Part shown: one piece after another, positions 1 through 13,360 of the stretch
How the letters are laid out: the number at the start of each line of letters is the position of its first letter
Numbering within the stretch: the stretch's first letter is position 1
DNA from: Branchiostoma floridae
Taxonomy: Eukaryota > Chordata > Leptocardii > Amphioxiformes > Branchiostomatidae
Length of the DNA: 64,000 bases
Direction of reading: 5' to 3'
Assembly: GCF_000003815.2 (NCBI RefSeq)
Contig: NC_049979.1
Location: forward strand, 7,521,105-7,585,104
Translations under genes and position numbers: made by a program
The notes under the pieces: generated by a model
Seen by the model: the letters and a program-made list of their open reading frames with translations, nothing else
Databases searched by the model: none
Told to the model about the DNA's origin: nothing

Positions 1-3000
1 GTACGATACTATTTGTTTTGAGTTTCCGTTTTGTTGTCGGTTTACCATGCAGCAGTGCCGGCATCCCCCGCACACCTTCCCGAGATCGTCGGTGTGTGTA
101 GTGGCACACCCAGCTCCTACGCGGCTCCACGCGGATGTCCCGCACACCTTCCGAGATTGACAGTGTGTACATGTGTAGCGGCACACCCAGCTCCTATCAA
201 CACCACGCGGCTGTTTTCCTGTAGGCGGGGGAGGGTCGTTCCACCGTGGCTGGGAGACCCAGTCGTCATACCTGTGGACATTCGCGCTTTATCACATTCA
301 ACATACTAGCACCACATGTACGCCCACGTCGTGGCTGTGTACTTCACAACTTCGTTTCCGACAGCTATTGAACGGTCCGAGAATTGTAAGTGCCTCAAGC
401 CGTGGAACTGCCTGATCAGCGAGAGATACAAATCTCGGAGTTGAAAACGCTCATCTCCAAACTTTATTGTACAGGGCGCTACATGGAATTGGAGAATCAA
501 TATGCGTTTTGCATACCACAGTACTGTTCACTGCCTGCCATGATGCTGACAATGGCAGTGATGCAATCTGATTCGCAACTTTTTCAAATCGTTTTTCTTA
601 TCTTCCTCTTCTGTGTCACTTAAAGCACTATCAGTCATTTAGAGCAGTCCCCCGGCTTTGTCCCTAAGTCCATTTGTTTGGCCTCATTTCGTAAATGCCG
701 GAGTCCGTCAGCCAGGTGCGGTTTGCAGATACATAAATCCCCTCCCTTTAAATCATTACGGACTATTGCAAACCCACAGGCCCCACCTGATGGCCACAAT
801 TTCCCGGAGATCTATGAGTTGTGAATTACAGAAGTCGGGAAGTTGACAGTGACACGTCATGTGGACGGGAAATCCCAGGAAATAGTTGTACATTCATCAT
901 GTGAATCCGGGCTGTCTGCCCGGACCGTGATTCTCCATGCGTCTTCGTCTCTGTCTGAGAAACTAGTAATAGTCCCGACCATCAAGATCAAACTGTCAGT
1001 GAACTACTGCCCCGTTTGTAATAGTGGTGTACACAGACCGTATGGGCTGACCACAGCTACCGATGAACTAATAATGACTCTAAAAATAGACTTAAGTATA
1101 TGCATTAGTACATCAAACCTGCACAATCCTTGCGCTATGTAGGCCAACATGAAGCAAATTATAGGACGATACAGTGTCCATTGCCGCGCAGTTTGCACAA
1201 ATGCTGTGCAGCCATGATGTCGCACGAACACATTCATCCACCTTTTTTCGTACCTTTGTATAACTGTATGGAAAAAGCAGATAAACAATATTGATCCATC
1301 TTTATCTTAGACCCAAGGCTATTCAGGACGAATGCACAAGAATTCTTCCGACAGTCATATATCTGTTGCACTGTGGTGATGTATTGCATAACATCCATAC
1401 TCCCTCATACAAATCAAAACCAATTTCTTACCGACTCTGCGTTCGATGTGTCTAATTAATGAAGAGGATTATTCTCCGTGCTGCACTTGTCTCGGGAGAA
1501 TTATGCAATTTGCTTGAATTCCCCCGAGGGAAGGTTTCTCTACATCTCTTTTCCCGGACTGTTTATTCCTTCATTTATTATATTACCTCTATGAAAAATG
1601 GCTTTCATATGTTAGGACGTGTTTGCATAATCAATGTGGAAATTCTACCATAGCATTTTTTATCGATATGCTATGGTCTGATTTTTTCTAGCTTTTAACG
1701 TCAGGACAAAGTGATATAGGTTTGTGCCTCATTAAATTTAATTTTGGAACTGCAGGGGCATTTTTGTAAAGCAAAAACAGATGACAGGAAAGGAAAGAAT
1801 GCGGGAAAACCGACTTCCGTTATATCTAAATGGGGAAACAGAGACTTACGTAACGCTGAGTCTTCGCCATCTTTAAACTAAAGAGCAATGAACTCGGCTT
1901 CCATTCATTTCACTCCCGTCCTCCACCCCAGGGATACTGACAGTTGAGATGTGATTTGGCAGGCATAAATACACACATGAGCCGTATCAAAGTCATAGCA
2001 GGCTCGGCTCAAAAGCGCCAGATTACTTAAAGATCACCATACATATGATCAACCCCCTTAGTTATGTATGATTACGGGCCATTTATATCAATTACACTTA
2101 TGTGCGCCAGTATTATAGCTTAAGATTCAATGCATTGAGCCCATTGATACTTGAAGCCTGAGACACAGCTCTGCTGCGTTATCTCAGACACGGCCTACCT
2201 TCCAGATGAAGCCGTAAGTCTGCTGTGCCCGATAAGACCTTCATGGCTAAGCCGGCTCTCCAGGGGAATTAGGAGACGTGTTTCCGTGACTGACAAACAT
2301 CGCCTGTTGGGACTGAGCTTATTTCACGCACTTCAGAGGAAATTAAGCTGTTTACCTCAAGGTCAAAATCCGAGCTCAGAAAAAAAGAAAACAAATCGAT
2401 GACAAATCCAGTCGATAACACCAGACAAAAGAACATCTGGTAGAAGGACGGGGGAATGGTAGACATTGTTAAAAGTATTGATAAGAAAAGAAAATAAGAC
2501 ACACAGAGTTCGTGATGGTTTTAGTGATGGGCTGTACTAATGACTGAATTGAGTTTTCCTTATTTTTAGCGCCATCTGCGACTTTCACAGTGTTCTAGTG
2601 GCACAGCAACGTCAACGTCGTTTGCCCCATGAATGTTGGTATAGAATGGAATAGAGTTGTTTTCAACTTATTCAGTAGAAAAGTGGCAAACATGAAAATT
2701 GAAGTTCTATAGACCTGAGTCAGGCTGATATTGCTTAGGTCGCCTTTAAAACATATATCTGAAGTTCTAATACACAATGATGCATGGACATGCAGATTCA
2801 TATAAAAATATAAGATGATATCATACTGTGTGGACAGCTAGCGATTGATTGCATGGCTTAAGGTCAATACTCAGAATAAATATCCATAAATTTTACCGAT
2901 GTGATTCAAGTACGATAAAGCATATTTGTATCAATGAGGACTAAATTTCTCACAGCGGGAGATAACAAAGAAACCGTATCGGCAAGATTGCATGAACCTT

Positions 3001-3217
3001 GCGCGCCAAACTGGAGTTGATTGAAACGCAAGGACTGTGTTTGTAAGCGGCAAATTTTCAGTACGGTCGACGCTCGGTCGATTTCGAAATTCGGCGAGCT
3101 CTAGCCGATCTCGGTTTTTCTTGACAAACTGTCTTTCTTGACAAAGTGTATGATACATCAACAGAACTACAAAGCAAAGCCGACGCCAGCGGGGGGACAT
3201 GTGGAAATCTGCGCAGG
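1..3217. other. No gene recognised (left edge)
   Basis: Short open frames on both strands show no recognisable domain, no coherent splice structure and no similarity I can name. The stretch holds a 72-bp tandem duplication near its start and a small 10-bp-stem hairpin at 1647-1677 (ACCATAGCAT against ATGCTATGGT). If exon 2 of the minus-strand potassium channel lies beyond the left edge, this is intron DNA of that gene. Confidence 0.6.
67..210. repeat. Diverged 72-bp tandem duplication
   Basis: Two adjacent copies begin at 67 and 139. Each opens with CCCGCACACCTTCC, passes through a GTGTGT tract to GGCACACCCAGCTCCTA, and ends near CCACGCGG. The copies differ by several substitutions and a small indel. 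Confidence 0.7.
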
Positions 3218-3615
3218 TAATCTCCAAACAGATCCTACGGTAGCATAAGATAGTATCAACAGCTGCCAGAGGAGTGAAGCCGGCCTATAGGAGTGTGTTT
3301 GGCTCCCAGTGGCTGATGACTCCCTTTGGCCAGCTGTACTCCTTGGCCACTGTAACCTTTATGCCACTGGTAAAGTTTCTTGGAGATAATGCGCAGGGTC
3401 CAATGAGGTGAAACTCATGAGGCAGAGAATTGCATAATCTCCAGGCAGATTTACCAGTGGCATTAGATAGTATCAAAGCTGGCTAAGAAGTACAGCTGGC
3501 CAAAGTGAGTCATCAGCCACTGGCTCCGGTAGTCAAAAACACTCCTAGGCCGGCTTCACTCCTCTGGCAGCTTTTGATACTATCTTATGCTACCGTAGGA
3601 TCTGCTTGGAGATTA
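3218..3615. mobile_element. Foldback (long inverted repeat) element, about 400 bp
   Basis: The left arm (about 3218-3350) and right arm (about 3480-3615) are near-perfect reverse complements over roughly 130 bp. Both carry TAATCTCCAA, CAGATCCTACGGTAGCATAA and GCCAGAGGAGTGAAGCCGGC. A second, nested inverted repeat lies inside, around GCCACTGGTAAA (3363-3392) and its complement (3436-3465). A motif close to TTAGATAGTATCAA also occurs in direct orientation within it. No coding capacity is seen, so this is a non-autonomous foldback or MITE-like element. I could not define a target-site duplication, and the superfamily is unknown. Confidence 0.75.
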
Positions 3616-5828
3616 AGAATTGCATATTGACCCACACACCACATGCCCAACCCATCCACGGTTGACCTCCCACTGAACCACGATTTGATCTCAGTCGGCG
3701 GCAAAGATATCAAAACCATTCAGAGATGACCCACTGTGTTACACATAATATCGTGTAACCTGATTTGGTTGCTTCTCCGTACACAATTGTAATGTCGGAC
3801 ATGTAGACACTGACAGACAGAGGCGTATCCTGGACTAACCTGCTCCGTTAGACATAGCCTTTTGTGACCTCATTCTATCTGTCATATTTACCGCATTGTA
3901 ATATTGTTCTTTTATGCAATAAGCATAAATATCAAAACCCGGGAGGGAAGTCATCTGCAGTGAGATCCAACTACAGTGCGTAATGACTGTCACTATGACG
4001 TCTGTAGGCGCTAGTTTCTGTCCCTCATAGCTCCAATATCTGATATTTAACCAGTCAGTTACGTCGACCGGGCGAGCTACTAGACCTCTTCCGATTGTAG
4101 GGCAACATGTAGCCGTCACGTTCTATCACTCATTTGCGATTTCCGGAATAGTAATTGCGTCGAAGGCCCGAAAAGGGTTGTTATCTACAAGCATCATAAC
4201 ATCAATGCGTGACAGCAGAAAGATTGAGGTAAAAACATCAGATTATACCGATGCCAACTTCTGGCACTATGTTTATTTTTGACCTACTTAAGAGCTCAAG
4301 GTTTCACCGTTTTCCGGGAACGTCACTTGGCAAAAACATTAGAATTAGACGCACAGTTTTCATATCTACAGTTTTAATGAAAGGATAGCATTGCAGGGCG
4401 AAAATAGACCGCAGTTAAGCCACACTTGTAATTAGTTTTGAATCGGAGCAGTAGGCAGCAGTGCCTGTTATCAAGGGAAACGCCAGGCGGGTTGGTGAAC
4501 CGTAATGCGTTTATTATTCAAGTTCAAAGAGCCGGAAAAGCAATAAGTGCTACCTTCATACCGTGCATTGCATCGTCCCGGGGGAATTGCAGATTGAGCT
4601 TAAAACATTTTTTTTACAAAACTCCCCTCATCCGGTGTTGTAGGAACAAACCGGCTCAGATCAATTCATCTACTCTGATCCCCAGTCTGGCAGTTATCGT
4701 CTACATTACTGCCGTAATAAACCTGTGTGATATTCACATTAACACGGTCTGGTGGTACATAGATGACGTTGGTATTTCATTTATATGGTTAGTCTATGCC
4801 CTTGGCTCTCATTGAAGTCTGTTCATGAAATGTACCAGGGATATCAGGCACAAGGCGCGTCTGAGTCCAGCATTCATGAACAGTACCTAGTGGAATAGTT
4901 CCGATGTCTGTGACATAGTTTGAGATTATGTATAGCCATATGTTTAACGTTGTAGATGGCTTAGTATTTTCTTAACAAAGTATTACGAAACTTCTATGTC
5001 TTATTTTGTACTGAAAGGGATGAAATGCTTTGCTCTCCAGAGCGATGCAGGCGCCAATCATATAGTGCGGTCACACGTGGCCGACCAACCAGCTCCAGTC
5101 ACAGCCCAGCACAGTTTTACATAGTGAAGACCCTCTTCTAACCAACCGTCTGTCTTACGCAACCAGCAGCCATTTTTGCAGTGTTCATACCCCAACCAAC
5201 AACCAAATGAACATTGCTCCACCAGAAGGCAAAACCATTGAAGCGCACATCAATATTGAGTACAAAGTACAAACCAGTCGGGATTTTGACCAAAAGCATT
5301 CTTTAGACTGTTTTAGGGACAGACAACCTACTAAAGACCACATTTCAATTTTAGATTTATTTTAAACACCGCTCTTATAGCTAAACAAAGGTTTATGGAT
5401 TATTTTTACATGACAATATGGAGTTTACAAACTGAACTAAGGTGTAAATTGTGCAAATGTAATTTTCATCGGCCAACCAACCCATTTTTCAACAGTAAAC
5501 ACTCCCCTTCACAAACCATGTTCCCCAGTCTCTTATGTGGTTGTTGAGACTAGGTTTGACATAGTATTACTGACGTTTGTCTCTTGAATATGGTATTTTC
5601 CCCACCCAGACTGTGAGCGCCGTTCTGTAAAGCCCTCTGCCCCCCAGCCATATCAAACATGACTTTTAATCACGAGTTGTTGACCAAAGGCTTGCACGCC
5701 ACCGCTCTCAGGTCTCAATAGGTTAAGAGGGATTAAGATGATTTCTGGAGAAAGCGAGTATAATTTTCTAGGATATCCTTCAGAAGACGGCGACAGACGC
5801 CCCCGGGCCTCAGCCTAATCCCAGCATC
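3616..5828. other. No gene recognised
   Basis: Open frames here, including a 125-codon plus-strand frame ending at 4815 that lacks an ATG at its left end, have no recognisable domain. I see no repeats above 30 bp. Confidence 0.55.
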
Positions 5829-6256
5829 GTGTTCTGCCTACACATCAGAGGTGCATGCGGCTCGGTGGTGCTGTGTTAACGTTCTGCCTACACATCAGAG
5901 GTGCATGCGGCTCGGTGGTGCTGTGTTAACGTTCTGCCTACACATCGGAGGTGCAGGCGGTGGAGTGGTGTCGTGTGTGTTCTGCCTACACATCGGAGGT
6001 GCAGGTGGCGGGATGGTGTCGTGTTCTGCCTACACATAGGAGGTGCATGCAGGCGGCGGGATGGTGTCGTGTTCTGCCTACACATCGGAGGTGCAGGCGG
6101 TGGAGTGGTGTCGTGTGTGTTCTGCCTACACATCGGAGGTGCAGGTGGCGGGATGGTGTCGTGTTCTGCCTACACATAGGAGGTGCAGGCGGTGGGGTGG
6201 TGTCGTGTTCTGCATGCCTACACATCGGAGGTGCAGGCGGTGGGGTGGTGTGATGT
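5829..6256. repeat. Minisatellite, 9 copies of a 44-50 bp unit
   Basis: The core GTTCTGCCTACACATCGGAG recurs nine times, each followed by a G-rich GTGCAGGCGGTGG segment. The first two units are identical 50-bp copies with a GCTCGGTGGTGCTG variant. Units 3-5 and 6-8 repeat the same order of variants, so the array also has a three-unit higher-order duplication. The frames stay open on both strands only because the repeat lacks stop codons, giving THRRCRRW-type repeats. It is not coding as far as I can tell, and the lack of unique spacers rules out CRISPR. Confidence 0.9.
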
Positions 6257-7313
6257 CTGATTAATCCACTGTGTCCAAACGGACAAAATGTTGTTTTTTT
6301 GCAATGTGCATCCATAATGGACAACGTTTTGCACACGTGTGTGTGCTATATTATGATAAGGTTTTGTTGGTTGTGATGATGATAACCTCAAGTCAATTTT
6401 ATCAAAGCTTGTAGCTTTGTCAAGCTAGAAGCGGTGCCTCAACACCAAGACCTTGTCGGCTTCGAAAGAGACGTTACGTCTAGCTATGAATACGAGATGC
6501 TATGGTTTTCAATGCATCCCAAAGAGTCATCGGCATCAAATATCGTGTGCCAAGTACACGTCTGCGTTCCTCTTAACGTTACACTTCGACGTCATCAGAA
6601 CATTTACCACATAACCTCAGTGTCAAGCACCTCGTTCACCGCCAACACATCTAACTCAAGTTCTTTAGTTGTCACGAAAATGACTGGAACAACCGGGTTG
6701 CTTCGTGAGGGTCAAAAACTAGCTGAGAAAAAACTAGGGAGGAGTGACGGTGGCACGACGCCAAGCACAGCTCGATTCCCAGTTGGGGTTTTGTAGTGCC
6801 CACAGCTGCCAGTCCAGACCATAGAAAGATGGTAATATGGCTGACTTCACTTGAAAATATCTCGTTAGCATTAACTTGAAAGTTCATCTGTGTTGGTAGA
6901 AGTCATTCTGAATAAAGTTTAAAAACTAATTTTCAACGCAAGAGTTTGACTTACCTCTCATTACATCTCATTAGGATTGATCAGTCTCCATCCAAACGGT
7001 TAGAATAGTTCACCACATCCCGAATTGTTCCATACGCACGATAATTTAGTGTTAATTACCGGCTCCGAGGTCTATATGGTGTGATAACGCCTGCTTCTTT
7101 GCTATAACCCACCGAATAAAACCACTGAGTGAGCGAAGTGTCTTATGAATTCAAAGTTCGCTTGTACTGATGCGGTATCTATTTGATTACGTATTTCGCA
7201 CAGAATAATACGTCAATAAATGTCAAGACGGTAAACATTTTTATTCAACGAAGAAACGTGCTATAAATGTTGATAAAAATAGTCTACTCCCCTGCATAAT
7301 GCTATTCTCAAGT

Positions 7314-7348
7314 GGTCATTAATTAGGCTATTTGGCTAATTAATGACC
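7314..7348. repeat. 13-bp perfect hairpin with TAATTA cores
   Basis: GGTCATTAATTAG and its exact complement CTAATTAATGACC are separated by 9 bases. Each arm contains a TAATTA homeodomain-type core. It could be a small cruciform, a remnant element, or paired binding sites. Confidence 0.6.
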
Positions 7349-8175
7349 GTGAGCAACCCGTCATAACCGACATGAAATGCGGCCTTCTGATTGGTTGATG
7401 TCGTCTGGCTATATGATGATATCATTTAACATGATGGTATTTTGTCGTCATGTCATCCCAATAAAGTTGAATAGTGCGACAGACATGGCAGTGTCCAGGA
7501 GATAGACTTTTAGACAGAGCCGTCATGTCGCGCGGTCTGGGAAGATACAACCCTTACGTGTCCCTCAGAAAATGTGTCATATCCTAGGGTAACGTGAAAA
7601 GTTTAAGGACAATGATGAAATATGAGGGTCTTTTCCCTTGGTACACGTCCAACCACACGGAGCCATATTCACTGACCCCTACTTCCGCTCATCACATTCC
7701 AATTTCGAGAGGAAATACCGACGGTTCGTACGTTAGGGCAGTCGATTTCATCCGCGGGAATTGATTTGAACTTGACGACGTCTACCTCACATGTCAAGGT
7801 GGCAGTGTTTTGTATCTGGTGACGATATCCCACCATTGAGAATAAAGGACGGCTCAAACGACTACTGAAGCAGCTCTGGGAAACGCATATGCAAAAGATT
7901 TAGTGCATATATATTGCATAATCGTTTAGGAGGATTGAACCCACTTATTTAGTGTCAAGTCAATTTTCCGTTCATTTCTTTAAACAGTAATTAGTTACAT
8001 TTCACGATGATATTCAGGGAATGAAAAGTGACGTCATAGCATAGATCTAATTCGAACGTGTAGAGAAGATGGTACCTATAAATACATACATGTATTTATA
8101 GACATCATCAAGTATGAAGAGACCCTGGTACGGGTAATACGTAAGTGTGCTAGGCTATAGGATGTGCCCTTAAAG

Positions 8176-8258
8176 GAGTCCGAAACTCCACAAGAGAGTG
8201 TTATTTTCCGATAGATATTTATCTATTGGAAAATAACACTCTCTTCTAGAGTTTAGTC
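8176..8258. repeat. Palindromic MITE-like hairpin
   Basis: Arms of about 38-40 bp flank a loop of a few bases. AAGAGAGTGTTATTTTCC on the left is mirrored by GGAAAATAACACTCTCTT on the right, followed by matching but less exact AGTCC/GGACT ends. It has no coding capacity and is probably a small palindromic transposon remnant. Confidence 0.7.
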
Positions 8259-9230
8259 CACTTTTGAATATCAATGTATTTCCGGTTTGTCACTCAAACC
8301 CTACCAGTGAATCGCAATTCCACCTTCCCACACAGCCTGACCCGAGGACCTCTGAATGTGCCGGGCTATCCCCACAGCGGCCCGATCAACCCCGGAGATT
8401 GGTACGGCTGAAAATCTCTATAGAATCCTTCTTATCTAGACAGAGTAGTCTGTTTATCATGTTTACAACAATGCGATAATTTAAAAGTAGATAAGGACAA
8501 TCCGCTATCAGTTGAGCTGATTATCTCACAGCTTGAGAACGTGACCTGCTGGAAGTGACCCGCAGGACAAAAATATGCATACAAGCTATAAAAAAGGTAC
8601 GATGCTGGGAAAATTGACAAAACTAGAGTTCCAAGATATCATACCTTCGTCAAATGATATAAGGTATTTTTAATCTACACTTCCGGACGTTTTGAGTGGC
8701 ATCCATAACTCTTCTTCAGCGTCACTAGAATGAATAGGCAGGAAAAAATGCATTTCAAGTTCACCTTACTAGAAAAACCGGTTGAACATTATAAATGTTC
8801 CCCATTGATTATGTCAATAAGGTTTTCAGTTGCATGAATTGATAATTGCCTCGTTTGATCATTTTCTCTACCCAAATAGCATAAATTGTATAATGTATGA
8901 AAGTTTTATCTTAGTAAAAAAGCCATTGCAGCATTTCCTCATTATGTAATTATGTAAACGAGGCCCTGATTTTCATAATTCATGTCCAATAACGTTCACC
9001 TTTGCATAGCATTGTGCCACAAGTATACAGTAACTGCCATTTACGACTATAGAATAATGGCATTTTAAATTAATCATTCAAAGGAGGTTTTTATTTATTT
9101 TGAACTTTCCTCACTCATTATGCAAATTATATCTTTATTTGCATATAATATGTATAAGTAGCACCTGATTATACCTACAAACTATCATTAGGACCCATCC
9201 ACAGCTTCTTGAGTAATACGATTAACACAG

Positions 9231-9267
9231 AGACACACACACACAGACACACACACAAACACACTCA

Positions 9268-9315
<48 letters not shown>
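9231..9315. repeat. (CA)n microsatellite
   Basis: An interrupted run of CA dinucleotides with scattered AGACA and CTCA interruptions at its left half, uninterrupted on the right. Confidence 0.95.
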
Positions 9316-9318
<3 letters not shown>

Positions 9319-11277
9319 GCCATCTTAAACCCTATTAGCGTAAAATAACATCCCGATGTTTCACTAACCTAACATACCACTGAAATAGTGAATGTAGACG
9401 TTGTTCGTTAGCACTTGAGCGCGGAAATAATTACCAATATGTCAAAAGTGCAGAGCACAATTCTTCCAGCGGTGTTTCATTTGTCAAGGCATGTGGCCCT
9501 GAGCTAAAACGACGACCTCTGCGGGCCTTCGGTTCCATTTCATCAGTATTCAAACAAAGTGTTCTTCCAAATTTTCCAATTTCCAAGGATGACATTCAAA
9601 ATTGAATCATTCTCACACCAATCTCAACATGATAAAAGAATAAAGGTTGCCAACTTGAGCTGGACGCACTGAAGCCATGTTGCTGTTCTAATCATTAATC
9701 ATGTTAGCGTGACAACATCAATAACAACGACACATTGCTTCGTGTCAGAACCATCGCAAGGAGGGGACCCTCATTAATTCCCCAGGCCTGTGCAGGTCAT
9801 GCGTCGCACGACGTGGGAGCCTCCAAGTCTAAGTAAGTAAGTAAGCGAAGGTCAAAGTTCATCAATCACGGTCCCGGTGCTGTTTACCGTTTCTTCAGAC
9901 AGTGCAGACATCGTGCCTTCAACTTAATCATGGGCATGAGACAGGCTACGTTCAATCACAACATGTTCCACCGTTGCCATGGACACAGACGGCAATTGCA
10001 TCACCGGTGGATAGAATAACAACGTCGTGATGAATGGATAAGATGGCGGGGCTGTGCAGCTGTACCAGGAGTCGTGTTTGGGGACAAACTCTGATCGCGT
10101 GTGAGCTTTAAGTATGATAAAGCTGGTCGGCGTCTTCTCAGTTTCAACCAGAAGCTAGCTTTTAGTTCTCGTGCATTTGTCTTGATGAAGTTGTCATCAT
10201 CGCGATGTTGAATCCACATTTACGGTCTCTATTACTTCTTCCTGAACCAAACATCTGCACTGAAACTGCCTTGACATTGACGCACAATTGGCAGAATAAA
10301 TGCCCATAACAGTCTATCGCCATTTCGCAGCAACAGCAACATTTTATTGAAATTAATGGGAAGAGAACAGTATATTACATTTCGTTTCGTTTCGTGATTC
10401 ATTTTCAACGTACTTCCTAAATTACGCTTGTCTCATTTTGGCCCAACTACCATAAAGATGTACCGCCATATGTGTTATCAGTGCCGTATTCCATGGTATA
10501 CTGTACTCGGGAGGGTGGTAACGACGAAAAAAGTGGACTCAATGATTGTGATAAACAACAAAATGGCTTTCAACACGGTACTTACGGTACCAAACTGTAC
10601 ATTTCACTACGTAATTCATGTATTATGTATCCAGCTGATGGGATGTTGTACATCATTCCTCTCTCACTATTACTGAAATTTGTTTCTATGATGAAACGAG
10701 AGGAATAATGTATTCTCAATATGAGTACAAACACATGTTTAAATATAGACGTTACTAATATAGCATTTAAAGTGGTGCACTGTGAAGCCAAATGAATCGC
10801 AGAAGACTCGCGGGATTCCATTGAAACTTCAAACATACCCTAAAGTTGTGATACTTTTAACTCGGTGGCATCCTCAGAAAAACTCCGAAACTCAGCGGTA
10901 ATTGATAACAATGGGCTTATCAGCACAAAATCAAGGGGCTGTCCCCATAATACGCGGATGGAAGTTAAATCGGCAGTGATAAGGTTCTTACCGTAGGGTT
11001 TTGAGTATGATGCCCCTGATCTTCCTTTATGATCGAGTTACTTATTTTGATCCTGAAACCAAGGAACAAAGCTTCATGACGTCGTCTCCAAAGCATTTAA
11101 GCCCACATTTTCCGGGAAACACAGTCTGGTTGATCCGATAGCTTTGGCGGCCTTCCCATGGCCTATTGCCGAGGCTTTGTCGCCGCTAGAGGTCCCATGC
11201 ACCACCGGCAATGGAAACCAGTGCGATCATGTGTGATAGATGTTGTTCAATCTGTGACGGTAGAGTCACCGGCACAC
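9316..11277. other. No gene recognised
   Basis: Only short unrelated frames are open. A (TAAG)n run at 9832-9846 follows a GC-rich stretch and could be the tail of a short interspersed element, but I cannot support that further. Confidence 0.5.
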
Positions 11278-11520
11278 TCTGTGGATTTCGACAATGTGAA
11301 GGTACTTGATTCCGAACAAGACTACTTTCTGAGGGGAGTGAAAGGGGCCGTTTACGTCAGAGCCTACCAACCTTCCCTCAACCGAGAGGGGGGCCGATAC
11401 CGACTGCCAAACACCTTTGACCCTTTTCTGACGTCACACCTCCGGTCTGGATGTGTGACTTAGGCTTCGGGTCATTTCAGCTTGATAAGGATCAGAGGAC
11501 TGATCGAAAGCTTGTTGGTA
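11278..11520 (+). pseudogene. Penelope-like retroelement remnant (GIY-YIG C-terminal end)
   Basis: The frame ending at 11463 carries DNVKVLDSE, then RGVKGAVYVRAYQPSLNREGG, then RYRLPNTFDP. This series is characteristic of the end of the GIY-YIG endonuclease domain in Penelope-like reverse transcriptases, where a VL..E..FF.RGVKEAI..R...P.LN.DGGRY pattern closes the protein. About 50 bases past the stop, CTTGATAAGGATCAGAGGACTGATCGAAA resembles the DEAD-ENDED 3' tail often seen on these elements. The RT domain and the rest of the element are missing. The open frame extends upstream to an ATG at 11158, but that part looks unrelated. This is a truncated copy, not a host gene. A second, more decayed copy of the same segment lies near 27650. 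Confidence 0.65.
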
Positions 11521-13188
11521 AGCGCTTTATTTTGTGTACGGATGTATTGTTCTTAAAATTGTAACGTATAATATGATAAAGATGTTGTTGTCGTTTGCCC
11601 CTGTTCCAAATCCAAACACATTAGAACTCACGGGCATGGTTGAAATGAATGACGTCATCCTCGCCCACAGAACCACGTGCCAAAGTTTTAGGATTTTTCA
11701 GGCTAACCAGCGACAAATATGAAATAAAAAAGATTTAAAGATTACAAAAGCAAAGAAAGTAAAGTGGATTCTTACAGCAAAGGGTTGGTACGTAAAAGAT
11801 CATAAGTCGTCATCGATGTTCTTATCCCCTCGGCACTTGATGGCTCCATGAAGAGCCTGTTCCTAACCAATCAGATGATCTATTAAACCATCGCGTCAAT
11901 TTTCGTGAATCTTTATCTTGCAAGCATCCTCGCTGACTTCCGCCGAGTCGGAAATAAGAGGCTCAATTTTAAAATGCTCAGTCGAGCGAACGCTGCCCGG
12001 TGATGGACGGAAACGTGGAGAAAAGTGAACGGTCCCTGAAGGTGAATGGGTACGAAGGGACAAGTGAACGATCCCTTAAGTGTACGCGGACGTGGAGACA
12101 ATTGGACGGTCCCTGAAGTTATCGGACACGACGCACCTTCAATTAGCTCGGTATTAAATGACAAGGCACAACATGTGGGCATGCGCATTGCCCATTAACG
12201 ACAACGTATACAAGAATGCCAAGAAAGTGAAAAACACCTTGATGCTAAGAAAGTGAAAAACAAAGTCAAAAACGTCCACTGCTGAAACTTAACCGCCAAT
12301 GGGGAACCGCAACCACCTGTATTTAGGTGACCATGACATCCATTCCATTGCAACAAAATTCCTAACACCTCGTATAATTAACTTGGACCTGGCCTGGGTT
12401 AAATCAGAAAGGAGTTTTAAAGATGAAAGAACGTTTGCCCTTTGACATCGTGATAAACAGCCCATAGAGCTGAAACTTGATTTCACCGTTATGTATAAAT
12501 GGAGAGTACGTCGGGACGACAGTAAACACTAGAAGGTATTATCATCAGGAACCGGCGTACGATTATGGACACAATACCCACAGTTTTCAAATGTATCTTT
12601 CAGCGATTAGGGTAGGCGTCTTGATGATTACATCGGCGATATTACAGTACCTAAGGTGCGCCATAACTACCGTCGCCATGGCAACCGGTATAATTTTCCC
12701 CGTTTGGTTACGGTTTATCAGGTTATTACGACAATTCGGTCCAGATATTCATGTCGTGCACGGCAATTGCCTTCGCAGGCTGACAGCCCCTCTATCATCT
12801 AGCATTAGGGAGTGTTTTCCGTGTTTAGAAGACATTTCATGCGGCTGCAAATTTAAGCTCGCGTCGTTGGAGACGAGATTCAGACTGTGAAATAAACTAC
12901 TAGTCCTCACGAGGAAGGAACCATCACCGCAGTCGGTCTGGGCAGTGCAGAATTCGTCCTGGAGACTGAAAAAAAGCTTCATGGCCCGGGGGGAAATGTT
13001 TGTTGTTGGGCTTTTAATGTGACGAATCATGACGTAACTACATGACAACGGAGAAAATAGATATGCTAGTCGTTTGTTTCTCACACTCATGAATTAAGTT
13101 ACTATATAAAGCTAGAAGGTAAGCAATTGTGATGACAAAATATAGGGCAAATTGAGTCTCCAGCTGTCACTGCTAATGAGAGATGTGT
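11521..13188. other. No gene recognised
   Basis: Several frames of 60-137 codons are open on opposite strands but none shows a known domain or consistent splice signals. Around 12000-12130 a phrase close to GAACGGTCCCTGAAGG recurs three times at roughly 50-60 base spacing, suggesting a short degenerate tandem repeat. Confidence 0.5.
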
Positions 13189-13360
13189 GTTGACCTGTTT
13201 GTTTGTTTGTTTGTTTATTTATTCGCACACAAGTATTACATTAAAACACAAAACGAAAACAATGGATAAAACAGGTGCAGGAGGAGGGAAAAAGCTTGTG
13301 AAGCTTATACTTAGTCCTCCTCCTTTAAACTAAACAAAATTGATTATGTTATATAATAAT

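Larger units (their letters stand above)
6257..9230. other. No gene recognised
   Basis: A plus-strand frame ending at 6796 (first ATG near 6497) is Ser/Thr-rich and unrecognised; I do not call it a gene. The stretch contains the two hairpins listed separately and AT-rich DNA from about 8600 to 9200. Confidence 0.55.

Noticed and set aside
4438-4815. A 125-codon ORF as a small gene
   Set aside because: It lacks an ATG at its left end, has no domain or secretion signal, and no codon bias I could judge.
5829-6256. CRISPR-like array
   Set aside because: The units are contiguous variants of one another with no unique spacers, and the genomic context is animal. It is a minisatellite.
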